From NCBI RefSeq assembly GCF_900103415.1, contig NZ_FMXB01000003.1, positions 110,522 through 174,521 on the forward strand: DNA of 64,000 nucleotides, written 5' to 3'. The notes under the pieces were generated by a model that worked only from the letters and a program-made list of their open reading frames with translations, was not told the DNA's origin and did not search any database. Positions 16,498 to 24,989 of this stretch are shown here, piece after piece (position 1 is the first letter of the stretch; each line of letters begins with the position of its first letter). The translations under genes were made by a program, and so were the position numbers. The DNA is from Methanobrevibacter millerae. Its GTDB lineage: Archaea > Methanobacteriota > Methanobacteria > Methanobacteriales > Methanobacteriaceae.

Positions 16498-17805
16498 CTA
16501 CAACCCTATAACCTTCAGGTCATGAACCAAAAGCTTCGGAATGATGAAAGGTCCCTTTTGCTTTATTTCGGATTTCACTCCATCGCATTTCCTCATCAGA
16601 TCATAGATGTTTCCGGAAATCATGGCTTTTTTAACGCCATCGGTTATTTCTCCGTTTTCGATGGTGAATGCATTGCTTGCCTCAACAGAGAAATCTCCTG
16701 AAATCGGATTTGCAGTATGGGCTCCCAGGACGCTTGTGGTCAGGATTCCACTGTCAATTTCGTCGATTCCAATAAGGTCTTTAAATTTGAATTCTACATT
16801 TGATGTCCCTACATTTGGAGTTGACAGGTAAGATGATCTGTATCCGTTTGAAGTGCTTTCGCATCCTGCCTTGTTTGCAGTATAAATGTCATACATGAAT
16901 GATTTTAAAATGCCGTCTTCAACCAGGTCTGTTTTGACTGATGCGGTTCCTTCACCGTCTGATTTTGCACTTCCCATTCCCTTTTCAAGAAGTGGATTGT
17001 CGGCTATCGTAAGGTTCGGATTGGTGATTTCATCGCCGATTTTATCATGAAGGATTGATCTTTTTCTAATCACGTTTTCACCGCTGAATCCCTGAATGAA
17101 TGTTGAAAGAAGTCCTGATGCTGCATAGTAATCCATAACGACATCACACTCTCTGGTTTCAATGGATTTAGGGTCAAGCGAGTTATGTGCCAGCTTGCAC
17201 ACTTCATCAGTTATCTTTTCATATTCCAAATCGAGAAATCTTGAGCTGTTGTAGTCGTATGCAGTTGCAAACTGGTCGTCCTTTTCAATGTAAACAGATA
17301 ATCCTCCGGAAAATGCTGTGCCTTCATCAAAGGTGTTCACTCCGTTTGAATTGACAATCAGCTCTTTTCCCTTTGAGGCTGAAAATCCGCAGGAGCTGAT
17401 GTTGCACTTGTTGTCTTTAGTTCTTTCGATGATGTTTTCAAGGTATTCGCAGCATTCGTCAAGGCTTAAATCATCATAACTTTTATCAAAAGTTCCATTA
17501 ATGTCACTGTATTTTCCCTGCTGTGAAAATTCGTAGTTTTCATCAATTTTATTTAATTTTGAGTTTTCCAATGCTTTTCGCGCAGTCTCGGGAATTTTAT
17601 CTAAATCGGATGTGTATGCAAAGCCCATTTTATTGTCCTTTATTATCCTGATTCCCACTCCGCTGTCAATTTCCTCCTTTGCAAAGTTCAGGACGTCATT
17701 TTTGGATTCGACTTCGATGAGTTCTGTGTTGCTTATATAGATTTCCCAGTCCTCTGAGAGTCTTTCAACTTCCTTTATGCATTTATCGGCTATTTCATAA
17801 ATCAT
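16498..17805 (-). CDS. TldD/PmbA family protein (TldE-like)
   Basis: A member of the TldD/TldE (PmbA) family, whose bacterial heterodimer is a zinc protease that processes small peptides. The 435-residue sequence has the family's early IRIIKDNKMGFAYTSDL segment and the C-terminal GDFSVEASNAFTIENGE run. It lacks the HExxxH zinc motif expected of TldD, so it fits the non-catalytic TldE/PmbA side. A catalytic partner is not in the window. The start is the ATG at 17805, with GGAGG 5 bases upstream; a longer frame to 17868 would overlap the phosphatase gene. It begins 2 bases after that gene's stop, so the two are coupled. Confidence 0.85.
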   Translation of the reverse strand: MIYEIADKCIKEVERLSEDWEIYISNTELIEVESKNDVLNFAKEEIDSGVGIRIIKDNKMGFAYTSDLDKIPETARKALENSKLNKIDENYEFSQQGKYSDINGTFDKSYDDLSLDECCEYLENIIERTKDNKCNISSCGFSASKGKELIVNSNGVNTFDEGTAFSGGLSVYIEKDDQFATAYDYNSSRFLDLEYEKITDEVCKLAHNSLDPKSIETRECDVVMDYYAASGLLSTFIQGFSGENVIRKRSILHDKIGDEITNPNLTIADNPLLEKGMGSAKSDGEGTASVKTDLVEDGILKSFMYDIYTANKAGCESTSNGYRSSYLSTPNVGTSNVEFKFKDLIGIDEIDSGILTTSVLGAHTANPISGDFSVEASNAFTIENGEITDGVKKAMISGNIYDLMRKCDGVKSEIKQKGPFIIPKLLVHDLKVIGL

Positions 17806-17806
17806 G

Positions 17807-18517
17807 TTATCCTCCAAAGGCAAATTTATTAATGGCTTCAGCCACTCCGTCACCAAAATTATTTTCACATGTATAAGTGCTAATCTCCTTTAAGGTATCA
17901 TCTGCGTTTGCAACAGCTATTTTAACTCCAGCTTCCTTCAGGAAATCCTGGTCGTTTTCGCTGTCTCCGATGGCCATCACGTTTTCCATATTTATGCCGT
18001 TCTTCTCGCAGAGCCTTCTGAGTGAGCTTCCCTTATTGACTCTCTTGTCGGTAACGTGAAGCGCAAAGCCACTGTCATAGATTTCAAGCTCATCTGCATG
18101 TTCATAATCATTAAGGGCATCTTCAATGACTTTCCTTTCGATTGTCTTGTAGAATACGATTTCCGTTGCCCTGTATTCGTTGTCGTGAGAGGCGTGTCTG
18201 GAATAATCATCGCCCAGTTTCTCTTTGAGATGAATGTCGGCATTTTCGATGTATTCCCTTTTAACCAGAATCTCAACGGCATTGTTATTGTATCCTTCCT
18301 TGAAAATCATTCCTCCGTTTTCAGCCACAAGGCCTCCGCTGCAGCCTATCAGCACCTCGGCCGCATAGGCATAGTTGACAACGTTTCCGGTAACGATTAT
18401 CGTTGGAATTCCTTTCTCTTCTGCATCCCTCAGGGCTTCGATTGCGGAAATACAAATTTTCCTTTTGTCGTCAGTAATTGTTCCGTCAATGTCGACGGCT
18501 ATAGCTTCAATTTTCAT
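17807..18517 (-). CDS. Archaeal phosphoglycolate phosphatase (HAD family)
   Basis: A Cof-type HAD hydrolase that removes phosphate from 2-phosphoglycolate and related small molecules in the cytoplasm. Motifs are in order: VDIDGTITDD (nucleophile Asp, about residues 8-17), VTGN (about 42-45), the C2-type cap, a lysine in DKRVNKGSSLRRL (about 160-172) and AIGDSENDQDF (about 181-191). The 236-residue length fits the archaeal PGP group. It sits 3 bases from hypD's stop on one side and 2 bases from the TldE-like start on the other, forming a hypD-pgp-tldE run. Confidence 0.88.
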   Translation of the reverse strand: MKIEAIAVDIDGTITDDKRKICISAIEALRDAEEKGIPTIIVTGNVVNYAYAAEVLIGCSGGLVAENGGMIFKEGYNNNAVEILVKREYIENADIHLKEKLGDDYSRHASHDNEYRATEIVFYKTIERKVIEDALNDYEHADELEIYDSGFALHVTDKRVNKGSSLRRLCEKNGINMENVMAIGDSENDQDFLKEAGVKIAVANADDTLKEISTYTCENNFGDGVAEAINKFAFGG

Positions 18518-18519
18518 TT

Positions 18520-19566
18520 TTAGCTCCTTGAATATCTGTGTGCGATGTTACAGGTTCCTTCCTTACTTACCATGCATGCTCCAATCGGATGAAGCGGATT
18601 GCATTCCTTTCTAAAGAGCTTGCAGTCTTCAGGTCTTGCAAGGCCCCTTAATATAGGTCCGCAGATACATCCTTTAGGAGCTTCCTTAACGTCCTTTACC
18701 TCAATGTCATACTTTTCACGAGCATTGAAGTCTGAAAATTCCTTTTTAATTTCCAAAATGGAATTAGGAATCTTAGGAAATCCTCTCCATTCCCTGCTTG
18801 CAACGTCAAATACCTCATCAATCATGTTGGTTGCAATGACGTTTCCCTCTTCACGGACTGCTCTTGCGTATTCGTTGTCTATTTTCGGTGTTTCATTATG
18901 AATCTGTCTTAAAATCATGTAAACTGACATCAGGATGTCCAGCGGATTGAATCCGGCAACTGCCTGTGGAATTCCAAAGTCGGTTGAGAAATATTCGAAC
19001 GGCTTCGTTCCGATAATCGTACAGACGTGTCCCGGCTGAATCAGTGCGTTTAAGCTGGTCTGTCCTGAATTAATTAAAAAGTCAATTGCAGGAGGTATCA
19101 GCCTGTGGCAGGACAGTACAGAGAAGTTTTCAGGAGGTGTTGACAGAAGCTCCGCAGCCGTTGTAGGCGCAGTGGTTTCAAAACCTGCAGCCATAAAGAC
19201 AACGTCATTGTCTTCCTTTTCAGCTATTTCAATTGCTTTGTTGATTCCGTAAACGATTCTTACATCCCCACCTTCAGCTTTTGCATCTGCAAGGGAACCT
19301 TTGGAACCAGGAACTCTCAGCATGTCTCCGAACGTTGTTATCGTCACTCCCCTTTCAACTAACTCTAAACACTCGTCGATTTCACGTGATGGAACGACGC
19401 AAACGGGACATCCAGGACCTGCAACAATTTCCACTTCGTCAGGCAGAAGGCTTCTTATTCCGTTTTCCATGATTGTATGTTCGTGGGAACCGCAAACGTG
19501 CATTATCTTAACGGGTGTAGCTAGTTTATTGATTCTTTCCAATAGCTCTTTTGACATATTTTTCAT
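18520..19566 (-). CDS. hypD: Hydrogenase formation protein HypD
   Basis: An iron-sulfur scaffold protein that, with HypC, assembles the Fe(CN)2CO unit of NiFe hydrogenases such as the F420-reducing and Mvh enzymes of methanogens. The 348-residue sequence has MHVCGSHEHT (about residues 22-31), the GPGCPVCVVP motif (about 50-59), FETTAPTTA (about 127-135) and the C-terminal cysteine motifs GCICGPILRG and ECNPLHPIGACMVS. It appears first in a hypD-pgp-tldE run. Start choice: the first ATG (MKNMSKELL) or the fourth codon are both possible. Confidence 0.95.
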   Translation of the reverse strand: MKNMSKELLERINKLATPVKIMHVCGSHEHTIMENGIRSLLPDEVEIVAGPGCPVCVVPSREIDECLELVERGVTITTFGDMLRVPGSKGSLADAKAEGGDVRIVYGINKAIEIAEKEDNDVVFMAAGFETTAPTTAAELLSTPPENFSVLSCHRLIPPAIDFLINSGQTSLNALIQPGHVCTIIGTKPFEYFSTDFGIPQAVAGFNPLDILMSVYMILRQIHNETPKIDNEYARAVREEGNVIATNMIDEVFDVASREWRGFPKIPNSILEIKKEFSDFNAREKYDIEVKDVKEAPKGCICGPILRGLARPEDCKLFRKECNPLHPIGACMVSKEGTCNIAHRYSRS

Positions 19567-19654
19567 AATTCACACCAAAGAATTTAATATTATAATATAT
19601 TAATATTATTAATAGATATTAATTAAATTTTTTTATTAATTATTTGTGATTATT

Positions 19655-21325
19655 ATGTTCCAAAACAATAAGATTTTGGTAGTTATTCCAGCAAGGGGAG
19701 GTTCCAAGGGAATTCCCCGTAAGAATATACGTTTATTGGGAGATAAACCATTAATTTCTTATGCAATTGACATAGCAAAGTCGTCAGAGTATGTTGATGA
19801 TGTTGTAGTATCTACCGAAGACACTGACATAGCACTGATAGCCGAAAAGTTCGGTGCAAGCGTTGTAAGGCGCTCTCCGGATTTGGCGGGGGATATGATA
19901 CCGATAGATCCCGTTGTTTTCGATGCGACAGTACAGAAAGAAAAATTAGCATTTGACGAATATGATATTGTAATTACAATACAGCCTACATCTCCGCTTC
20001 TTAAAACGGAAACTCTTGACAAAGCCATTGAGAGATTTGAAAGCTTTGACGTTGACACGGTCATTTCCGTTGTGGATGACAGGCATTTGAGCTGGGGATA
20101 CAGCGAAGCGGAAAGGCGATATTTCCCGCTTTACTCAGAAAGGCTTAACCAGCAGTACCTTCCTCCGGAGTATAAGGAAACTGGAAGTTTTTTTGCAACA
20201 AGACGTGGTTTTATAACTCCAAATTCAAGAATGGGCAATAATGTTGATTTGATTCAGATTTCATCAGAGGAAAGCATCAATATAGAATCCTATGAAGACT
20301 GGTGGGTTGCAGAACATTATCTCAACAAAAAAAGAATCGCCCTCGTTGTGGACGCCTATGATGAAATCGGAACGAGCCACGTTTCAAGATGTATTTCCAT
20401 GGCCTACAAACTGCTGAGCAATGAGCTTATCTTTTTCATTGACGAGTCACATCATCTGGCAATAGATATTGTAAAAAGCTTCAATTTCCCATTCAGGCTT
20501 TATGATGGTGAAGATGAACTTTTTAAGTCTTTAGAGGATTACAATCCTCAGATTGTCATAAACGATATTTGCGATACTTCAGCAGAATACGTCGCCCAGC
20601 TGAAGGCGAGGGGTTATTTTGTCATTAACTTTGAAGACCTTGGTTTGGGTGCCCGTGAAGCTGACATGGTATTTGATGTTTTCGGCGAACATGGCGAAGA
20701 ATCTGTAAATGTCTTTTCAGGACATAAGTTCTACATCCTGAAGGACGAATTCTACTATCAGCCGACAAAAATCGTATCTCCTGAAGTTTCTAACGTGATT
20801 ATAACTCTGGGTGAAAACGATTCAAATAAGATTACCGAAAAGGTATTGGATGGCGTTTTGGCAAGTGGATATGCCGGAAGAATCGATGTCCTTCTGGGAC
20901 TGGGATATCCGGACAAATCAGAAATTATGGAAAAATACGAGTTGAAAAATAACGTTCAAATTTATAATAGAGTTGAAAATATCAGTGACTTCATGTTAAG
21001 GGCAGATATTATATTCACTTCTGCCGGCAGAAGCATGTATGAAGTCTGTTCAGTTGGAACTCCGTGCATCTGCATTTGCAGAACTGAAAGGGAACTGACC
21101 CACTCATTTGGATTTCCAAACAACGGATTCATCAACATGGGTCTTGGAGAGAACGTATCCGTTGAGGAAATAACAACACAGTTCAAGCTGCTGTGGCAGG
21201 ACTTTGATATGAGGCAGAACATGAGCCAGCTTATGAAAAACATTGATTTGAAGCACGGCTTTGACAATATCTGGTCCATAGTTGAGGAAAGGTATTGGGC
21301 CAGCAAATTTGAAGAAAATCATTAG
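19655..21325 (+). CDS. NeuA-PseG fusion: CMP-nonulosonate synthetase plus UDP-sugar hydrolase/glycosyltransferase-like domain
   Basis: A two-domain cytoplasmic enzyme of sialic-acid-like sugar synthesis. Residues ~1-225 are a CMP-N-acylneuraminate cytidylyltransferase: VIPARGGSKGIPRKN (CTP-binding, about 8-22), then IQPTSPLL (about 110-117). Residues ~227-556 resemble PseG, which releases UDP from an N-acetylated sugar: DEIGTSHVSR near the start, VIITLGENDSNK, and SAGRSMYEVCSVGTPCI. The start is the ATG at 19655, since the in-frame GTG at 19646 lacks a ribosome site. NeuB follows 9 bases after the stop. Such fusions place consecutive or parallel steps on one chain; whether the product is a sialic, legionaminic or pseudaminic acid cannot be told. 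Confidence 0.88.
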   Translation: MFQNNKILVVIPARGGSKGIPRKNIRLLGDKPLISYAIDIAKSSEYVDDVVVSTEDTDIALIAEKFGASVVRRSPDLAGDMIPIDPVVFDATVQKEKLAFDEYDIVITIQPTSPLLKTETLDKAIERFESFDVDTVISVVDDRHLSWGYSEAERRYFPLYSERLNQQYLPPEYKETGSFFATRRGFITPNSRMGNNVDLIQISSEESINIESYEDWWVAEHYLNKKRIALVVDAYDEIGTSHVSRCISMAYKLLSNELIFFIDESHHLAIDIVKSFNFPFRLYDGEDELFKSLEDYNPQIVINDICDTSAEYVAQLKARGYFVINFEDLGLGAREADMVFDVFGEHGEESVNVFSGHKFYILKDEFYYQPTKIVSPEVSNVIITLGENDSNKITEKVLDGVLASGYAGRIDVLLGLGYPDKSEIMEKYELKNNVQIYNRVENISDFMLRADIIFTSAGRSMYEVCSVGTPCICICRTERELTHSFGFPNNGFINMGLGENVSVEEITTQFKLLWQDFDMRQNMSQLMKNIDLKHGFDNIWSIVEERYWASKFEENH

Positions 21326-21334
21326 GGTGTTAAG

Positions 21335-22387
21335 ATGAGGATTTTTAGAAAGAAACCGTTTTTGATTGCAGGAATAGGCGTTAATTTTTTTGATATAGCG
21401 CAAAGAGAAGAAATCAGCGATATGGAAGCTGCCAAGATGATGGTTCTTGAAGCCAAAAGGTGCGGCGTTGATGCCGTCAAGTTCCACTCGTTCAAGGCAG
21501 ACACTCTTGCATCTAAAAATTCTCCGGCTTATTGGGATTTGTCCGAAGAGCCTACAACTTCCCAATATGAGCTTTTCAAAAAGTACGACAAGTTCGGAAA
21601 GGAGGAATATCGCGAACTGGCCGAATATTGTCGTGAACTGGACATAATGTTTTTATCCACTCCTTTTGATTTCGAATCCGTTGATTATCTTGATGAATTC
21701 ATGGATATCTTTCCAGTATCCTCATCAGACTTAACCAACATCCCGTTCATCAAGTACATTGCATCCAAAAACAAGCCAATGCTTTTGACAACGGGCGGTG
21801 CAACAATCAATGAAATAAGGCAGGCTGTAAGGACAATTGAAGACGTATCAACCGTTGACATTGCAATAATCCATTCCATATCATCCTATCCTACTGATTA
21901 TGTGGATGCCAATCTGCTGATGATAAAGGATCTTCTTGAAAGCTTTCCGGATTATGAGATAGGCTATTCCGACCATACGAAGCCCGATTTGAACATGTTC
22001 GTCCTGACGACGGCCTACAGCTTTGGCGCAGACATTATAATGAAGCATTTCACTTTGGACAAGTCACTTCCGGGAAACGAGCACTATCACGCAATGGATC
22101 CAAACGACGTGCTGGTTTTCAGGTCCAACGTTTCATTCCTCTCAAAACTCCTTGGTATGAGAAACAAACAGCCATTAATATGTGAATCTTCGGCAAGGCG
22201 CCATGCAAGACGCTCCATTGTTGCAGACAAGGACATCAAAAAGGGTGAAAAGATTACCTTTGGAATGCTTACCTTCAAAAGGCCGGGAACAGGAATAACT
22301 CCCGCCAAAATCGATGATGTTATCGGAAAAACCGCATTGGAGGATATTGCAGAAGATACGCTAATTGACTTTGACATGCTGGAATAG
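21335..22387 (+). CDS. neuB: N-acetylneuraminate/pseudaminate synthase (NeuB family)
   Basis: Condenses phosphoenolpyruvate with an N-acetylated hexose to form a nine-carbon nonulosonic acid. The 350-residue product has the TIM-barrel NeuB domain: EAKRCGVDAVKFHSFKAD (about residues 32-49), FLSTPFDFESVDYL (about 105-118), then the SDHT segment and MKHFTLDKSLPGNEHYHAMDP. A C-terminal antifreeze-like SAF domain follows (ARRSIVADKDIKKGE, about 290-304; FKRPGTGI). The ATG follows AGGGTGTTAAG. It is translated from the same mRNA as the NeuA-PseG fusion. Together they can make and activate the sugar, but no dedicated transferase lies adjacent. Confidence 0.92.
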   Translation: MRIFRKKPFLIAGIGVNFFDIAQREEISDMEAAKMMVLEAKRCGVDAVKFHSFKADTLASKNSPAYWDLSEEPTTSQYELFKKYDKFGKEEYRELAEYCRELDIMFLSTPFDFESVDYLDEFMDIFPVSSSDLTNIPFIKYIASKNKPMLLTTGGATINEIRQAVRTIEDVSTVDIAIIHSISSYPTDYVDANLLMIKDLLESFPDYEIGYSDHTKPDLNMFVLTTAYSFGADIIMKHFTLDKSLPGNEHYHAMDPNDVLVFRSNVSFLSKLLGMRNKQPLICESSARRHARRSIVADKDIKKGEKITFGMLTFKRPGTGITPAKIDDVIGKTALEDIAEDTLIDFDMLE

Positions 22388-22443
22388 CCAATATGGAAAA
22401 CTTTATTAATGCTTATATTTAATTAATATTTTAGGTGATTACC

Positions 22444-23145
22444 ATGAAATTATGCAATAATTGTGGTTACAGGTTAGAAGGCTTTGAAAAATTCTGTCCG
22501 GAATGCGGAAAGCAATTTAAAGAGCCTGAAGACAGAGAAGATTTTATAGGATCAATTTTCAATCAGTTTTCCTCAGACATGAATGATATAAAGGAAGAGA
22601 CATTGGAATTTTTCAATGATTTGAAGATTGACGATGTCATTGACGACTTTTCAACCAACTCCCAGAGGGCATTGAACCGTGATGCGACCTACGTTTCAAG
22701 GGCACGCATAAAACTGGAAAACTCAGGAGACAACAACCGCATTATCCGGCTGTGCAACAAGGCCATTCTGATAAATGACAGAAATTGGGAGGCCTATCAC
22801 ATAAAAGGTAAGGCATTAATTAACCTGGGAAGGTATGACGAGGGAATTGAAGAGCTTATTAGCTCACTGGCATTGAAGGATGACAATCTCGAAGCCAGAT
22901 GCTACATTGCCAAGGCATATTATCTGAAAGGCGACACGGGATATTCCATCAAGGTATACGATTCCATTTTAAATGTCGATGACAAACACCCCGGAGCTCT
23001 TAAGGGCAAGGCGTTAATCTTTTTCGATCAGGAAAACTATTATGAAGCTAACAAATACTTTGAAAGGGCAAACAACGTCACTTGCCTGTCAAGAAAGCTC
23101 CTCAACAAGTGGGACGTCTGCACAAAAAAACTGAAAGAGGAATAG
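22444..23145 (+). CDS. Zinc-ribbon plus TPR repeat protein
   Basis: A 233-residue cytoplasmic protein. The N-terminus is a four-cysteine zinc ribbon (CNNCGYRL...CPECGKQF, residues ~4-25). After an acidic linker come at least three TPR-like helical pairs (about residues 85-225), including NWEAYHIKGKALINLGRYDE and PGALKGKALIFFDQENYYEA. Such proteins usually mediate protein contacts. The start is the ATG at 22444, as AGGTGAT lies 5 bases upstream. A hairpin terminator covers its stop codon. No specific partner is evident. Confidence 0.75.
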   Translation: MKLCNNCGYRLEGFEKFCPECGKQFKEPEDREDFIGSIFNQFSSDMNDIKEETLEFFNDLKIDDVIDDFSTNSQRALNRDATYVSRARIKLENSGDNNRIIRLCNKAILINDRNWEAYHIKGKALINLGRYDEGIEELISSLALKDDNLEARCYIAKAYYLKGDTGYSIKVYDSILNVDDKHPGALKGKALIFFDQENYYEANKYFERANNVTCLSRKLLNKWDVCTKKLKEE

Positions 23146-23160
23146 TTTCCTCACTTTTTT
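23137..23160 (+). terminator. Terminator of the zinc-ribbon/TPR gene
   Basis: GAGGAA (23137-23142) pairs with TTCCTC (23147-23152), followed by a T-run. The hairpin includes the stop codon. Confidence 0.55.
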
Positions 23161-23318
23161 TAATTTTTTCATCTATATGCCATTATCAAAATTGCTTCTT
23201 CAACGATAACCCTCGCATTAATTGAAACAACACCATCATTATTTCAATAGTTTAAAAATAAAGTTATCATTTAATTATATGAAAATTGAAAATAAATTAA
23301 TAAAAAAAGAAGGTAAAA

Positions 23319-24857
23319 TTAAAATTCTGCAGAACAGTCGGTAGAGTATTTGCTTAGCAATACTGCACATTTGTCAATGGTCTCAGAATCTAATTTTATC
23401 GTACTGGTTTGAATAGTATTCAATAATTCGTCAATAAACAGGTCTTCATCGGTTAAAGGCATATTTATGACAACAACTTCGTTATTTATGAAACCTACAA
23501 GCGGCTCGACAAAGCAGTTCCTGATATTGTTTTCGTTAAGGAAATTAATCAGGTCCTCACCTAAAGTCAATGCCTTCTGCTTGATTGCATTGTCGTGAGG
23601 GAATTTGGCTTGTTTTGTCGTGTATCTGAATAGCTTCTGATTTCCGACCTGTCTGATTTCAAACTTATCATTTTCATCTTCCATGGAATTAATCAGTTCT
23701 ATGTTTTCGTTTTCGGAATTCAGTCTGCTTTTAGGATTATACTTTTGTGAAAGCATCGCATAGATTCCTGTAGGTCCGACGACAACGTGGTTGATTCCAA
23801 CAGGTGAAGTTGGAGTTTTGACATTATAGAATACGTAGTAGTCCTCAGGAAGACTTAACAAGTGTTCTCTTACGATTCTTGTTCTGATGGTAGTCTCTTG
23901 AGTATCTCTTGTTCTATAAAATCCAAATGCAACGATAATGATTCCTATCAATAAGGCGGCAAGTCCAATTCCACTGTTTACTAATATGATTTCCACAATA
24001 CTTAAAACAAATATCACAACACCTGCCAGGATAATGTAATGGTCTGTAGTGAAGTTTTTCAAATCAAAGTCAGGACCATCTTCAGACAAGAGTTCCGTAG
24101 AAACGATTCCGTCTCCTGGTTCGGCTATTGTCAATTTGCCCAAAAAGTTTCCGAATCTTCCTTCGCTTTCCTCTTCTGCAACAGGACTGCGATAATATAT
24201 GTTCATTCCCTTCAGGAATTCGTCCTTAAGGAAACTTTTCATAATATTGTAATCGTTTGATTTTGGAACGGCAAATTCCTTACCGAATTTGGATAGAACC
24301 GGTTCTGGGATTGTAGTTCTGGCGGTTCTTGGCGTTGCATCGATTTGCATTTTCTCCTCTTCAAGTTCCTCTTCTGCAATTTTCTGCATCTGATCTTCTG
24401 AAAAGAAGTTTTCAAGCTTATCAGTAATGGATCTTATGGAGCGTGCGTTTTCATCAATTTCCTCTTCTTCTTCAACTTGCGCATCAGCAGGAACTTCCTG
24501 ATTGCTTCTGATTATTTCGAGTTCCTTTTTCCTTTCGTCAATGATTTTATCCAGTTCCTTGTTCATTTCGGAATCCAGATATCTTAGGGAACCTCCGCAG
24601 CTGTCACATTCGTAGTCAAGTATATTGTCGCTTGATTTGATTTTGTATTTCAATCCACAGTCCTCGCACTGAACAATCTGTGAATTGTCGTATTTTATAG
24701 CACTTAATATGCCTGAACCAGAGGATGTTTGGCTATCAGAATAGTCTTCCAAAAGTTCTAAGTCTCCTGCACATGTAGAACATTCAAATGATGAAATGTC
24801 GTCATTATCATCGAGTTGGTATTTGGCACCACAGTTCTTACAACATACAACTTTCAT
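23319..24857 (-). CDS. Tandem zinc-ribbon membrane protein with NERD-like C-terminal domain
   Basis: A 512-residue protein with two zinc ribbons at the N-terminus (CKNCGAKYQL...CSTCAG, about residues 6-30, and CEDCGLKYKI...CDSCGG, about 64-87). An acidic coiled linker follows, then two hydrophobic helices (about 276-318) and a large cytoplasmic C-terminal part. That part has GINHVVVGPTGIYAM near residue 357, which resembles the start of the NERD (nuclease-related) domain, but the usual metal-binding residues are not all apparent. No ribosome site stands out (AGGATTATT before the ATG). The function is unknown. It may be a membrane-linked nucleic-acid-binding or degraded nuclease protein. Confidence 0.6.
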   Translation of the reverse strand: MKVVCCKNCGAKYQLDDNDDISSFECSTCAGDLELLEDYSDSQTSSGSGILSAIKYDNSQIVQCEDCGLKYKIKSSDNILDYECDSCGGSLRYLDSEMNKELDKIIDERKKELEIIRSNQEVPADAQVEEEEEIDENARSIRSITDKLENFFSEDQMQKIAEEELEEEKMQIDATPRTARTTIPEPVLSKFGKEFAVPKSNDYNIMKSFLKDEFLKGMNIYYRSPVAEEESEGRFGNFLGKLTIAEPGDGIVSTELLSEDGPDFDLKNFTTDHYIILAGVVIFVLSIVEIILVNSGIGLAALLIGIIIVAFGFYRTRDTQETTIRTRIVREHLLSLPEDYYVFYNVKTPTSPVGINHVVVGPTGIYAMLSQKYNPKSRLNSENENIELINSMEDENDKFEIRQVGNQKLFRYTTKQAKFPHDNAIKQKALTLGEDLINFLNENNIRNCFVEPLVGFINNEVVVINMPLTDEDLFIDELLNTIQTSTIKLDSETIDKCAVLLSKYSTDCSAEF

Positions 24858-24989
24858 AATAATCCTCTTACATTGCCTTTATATTATTAGTTATGATTGG
24901 TTTTTATTATTAAATATATTCATTTGATGAATTTTTCAATTATCATTTATTAAAAAAACTCGGCTTAAAAACATTTAAAAAGTGTTAGC

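Noticed and set aside
18056-18523. Plus-strand ORF of 155 codons
   Set aside because: Fully antisense to the well-supported phosphoglycolate phosphatase gene; its composition mirrors that gene's codon pattern.
21104-21565. Minus-strand ORF of 153 codons
   Set aside because: Overlaps the NeuA-PseG and NeuB genes on the other strand; Cys/Phe-rich, no ribosome site.
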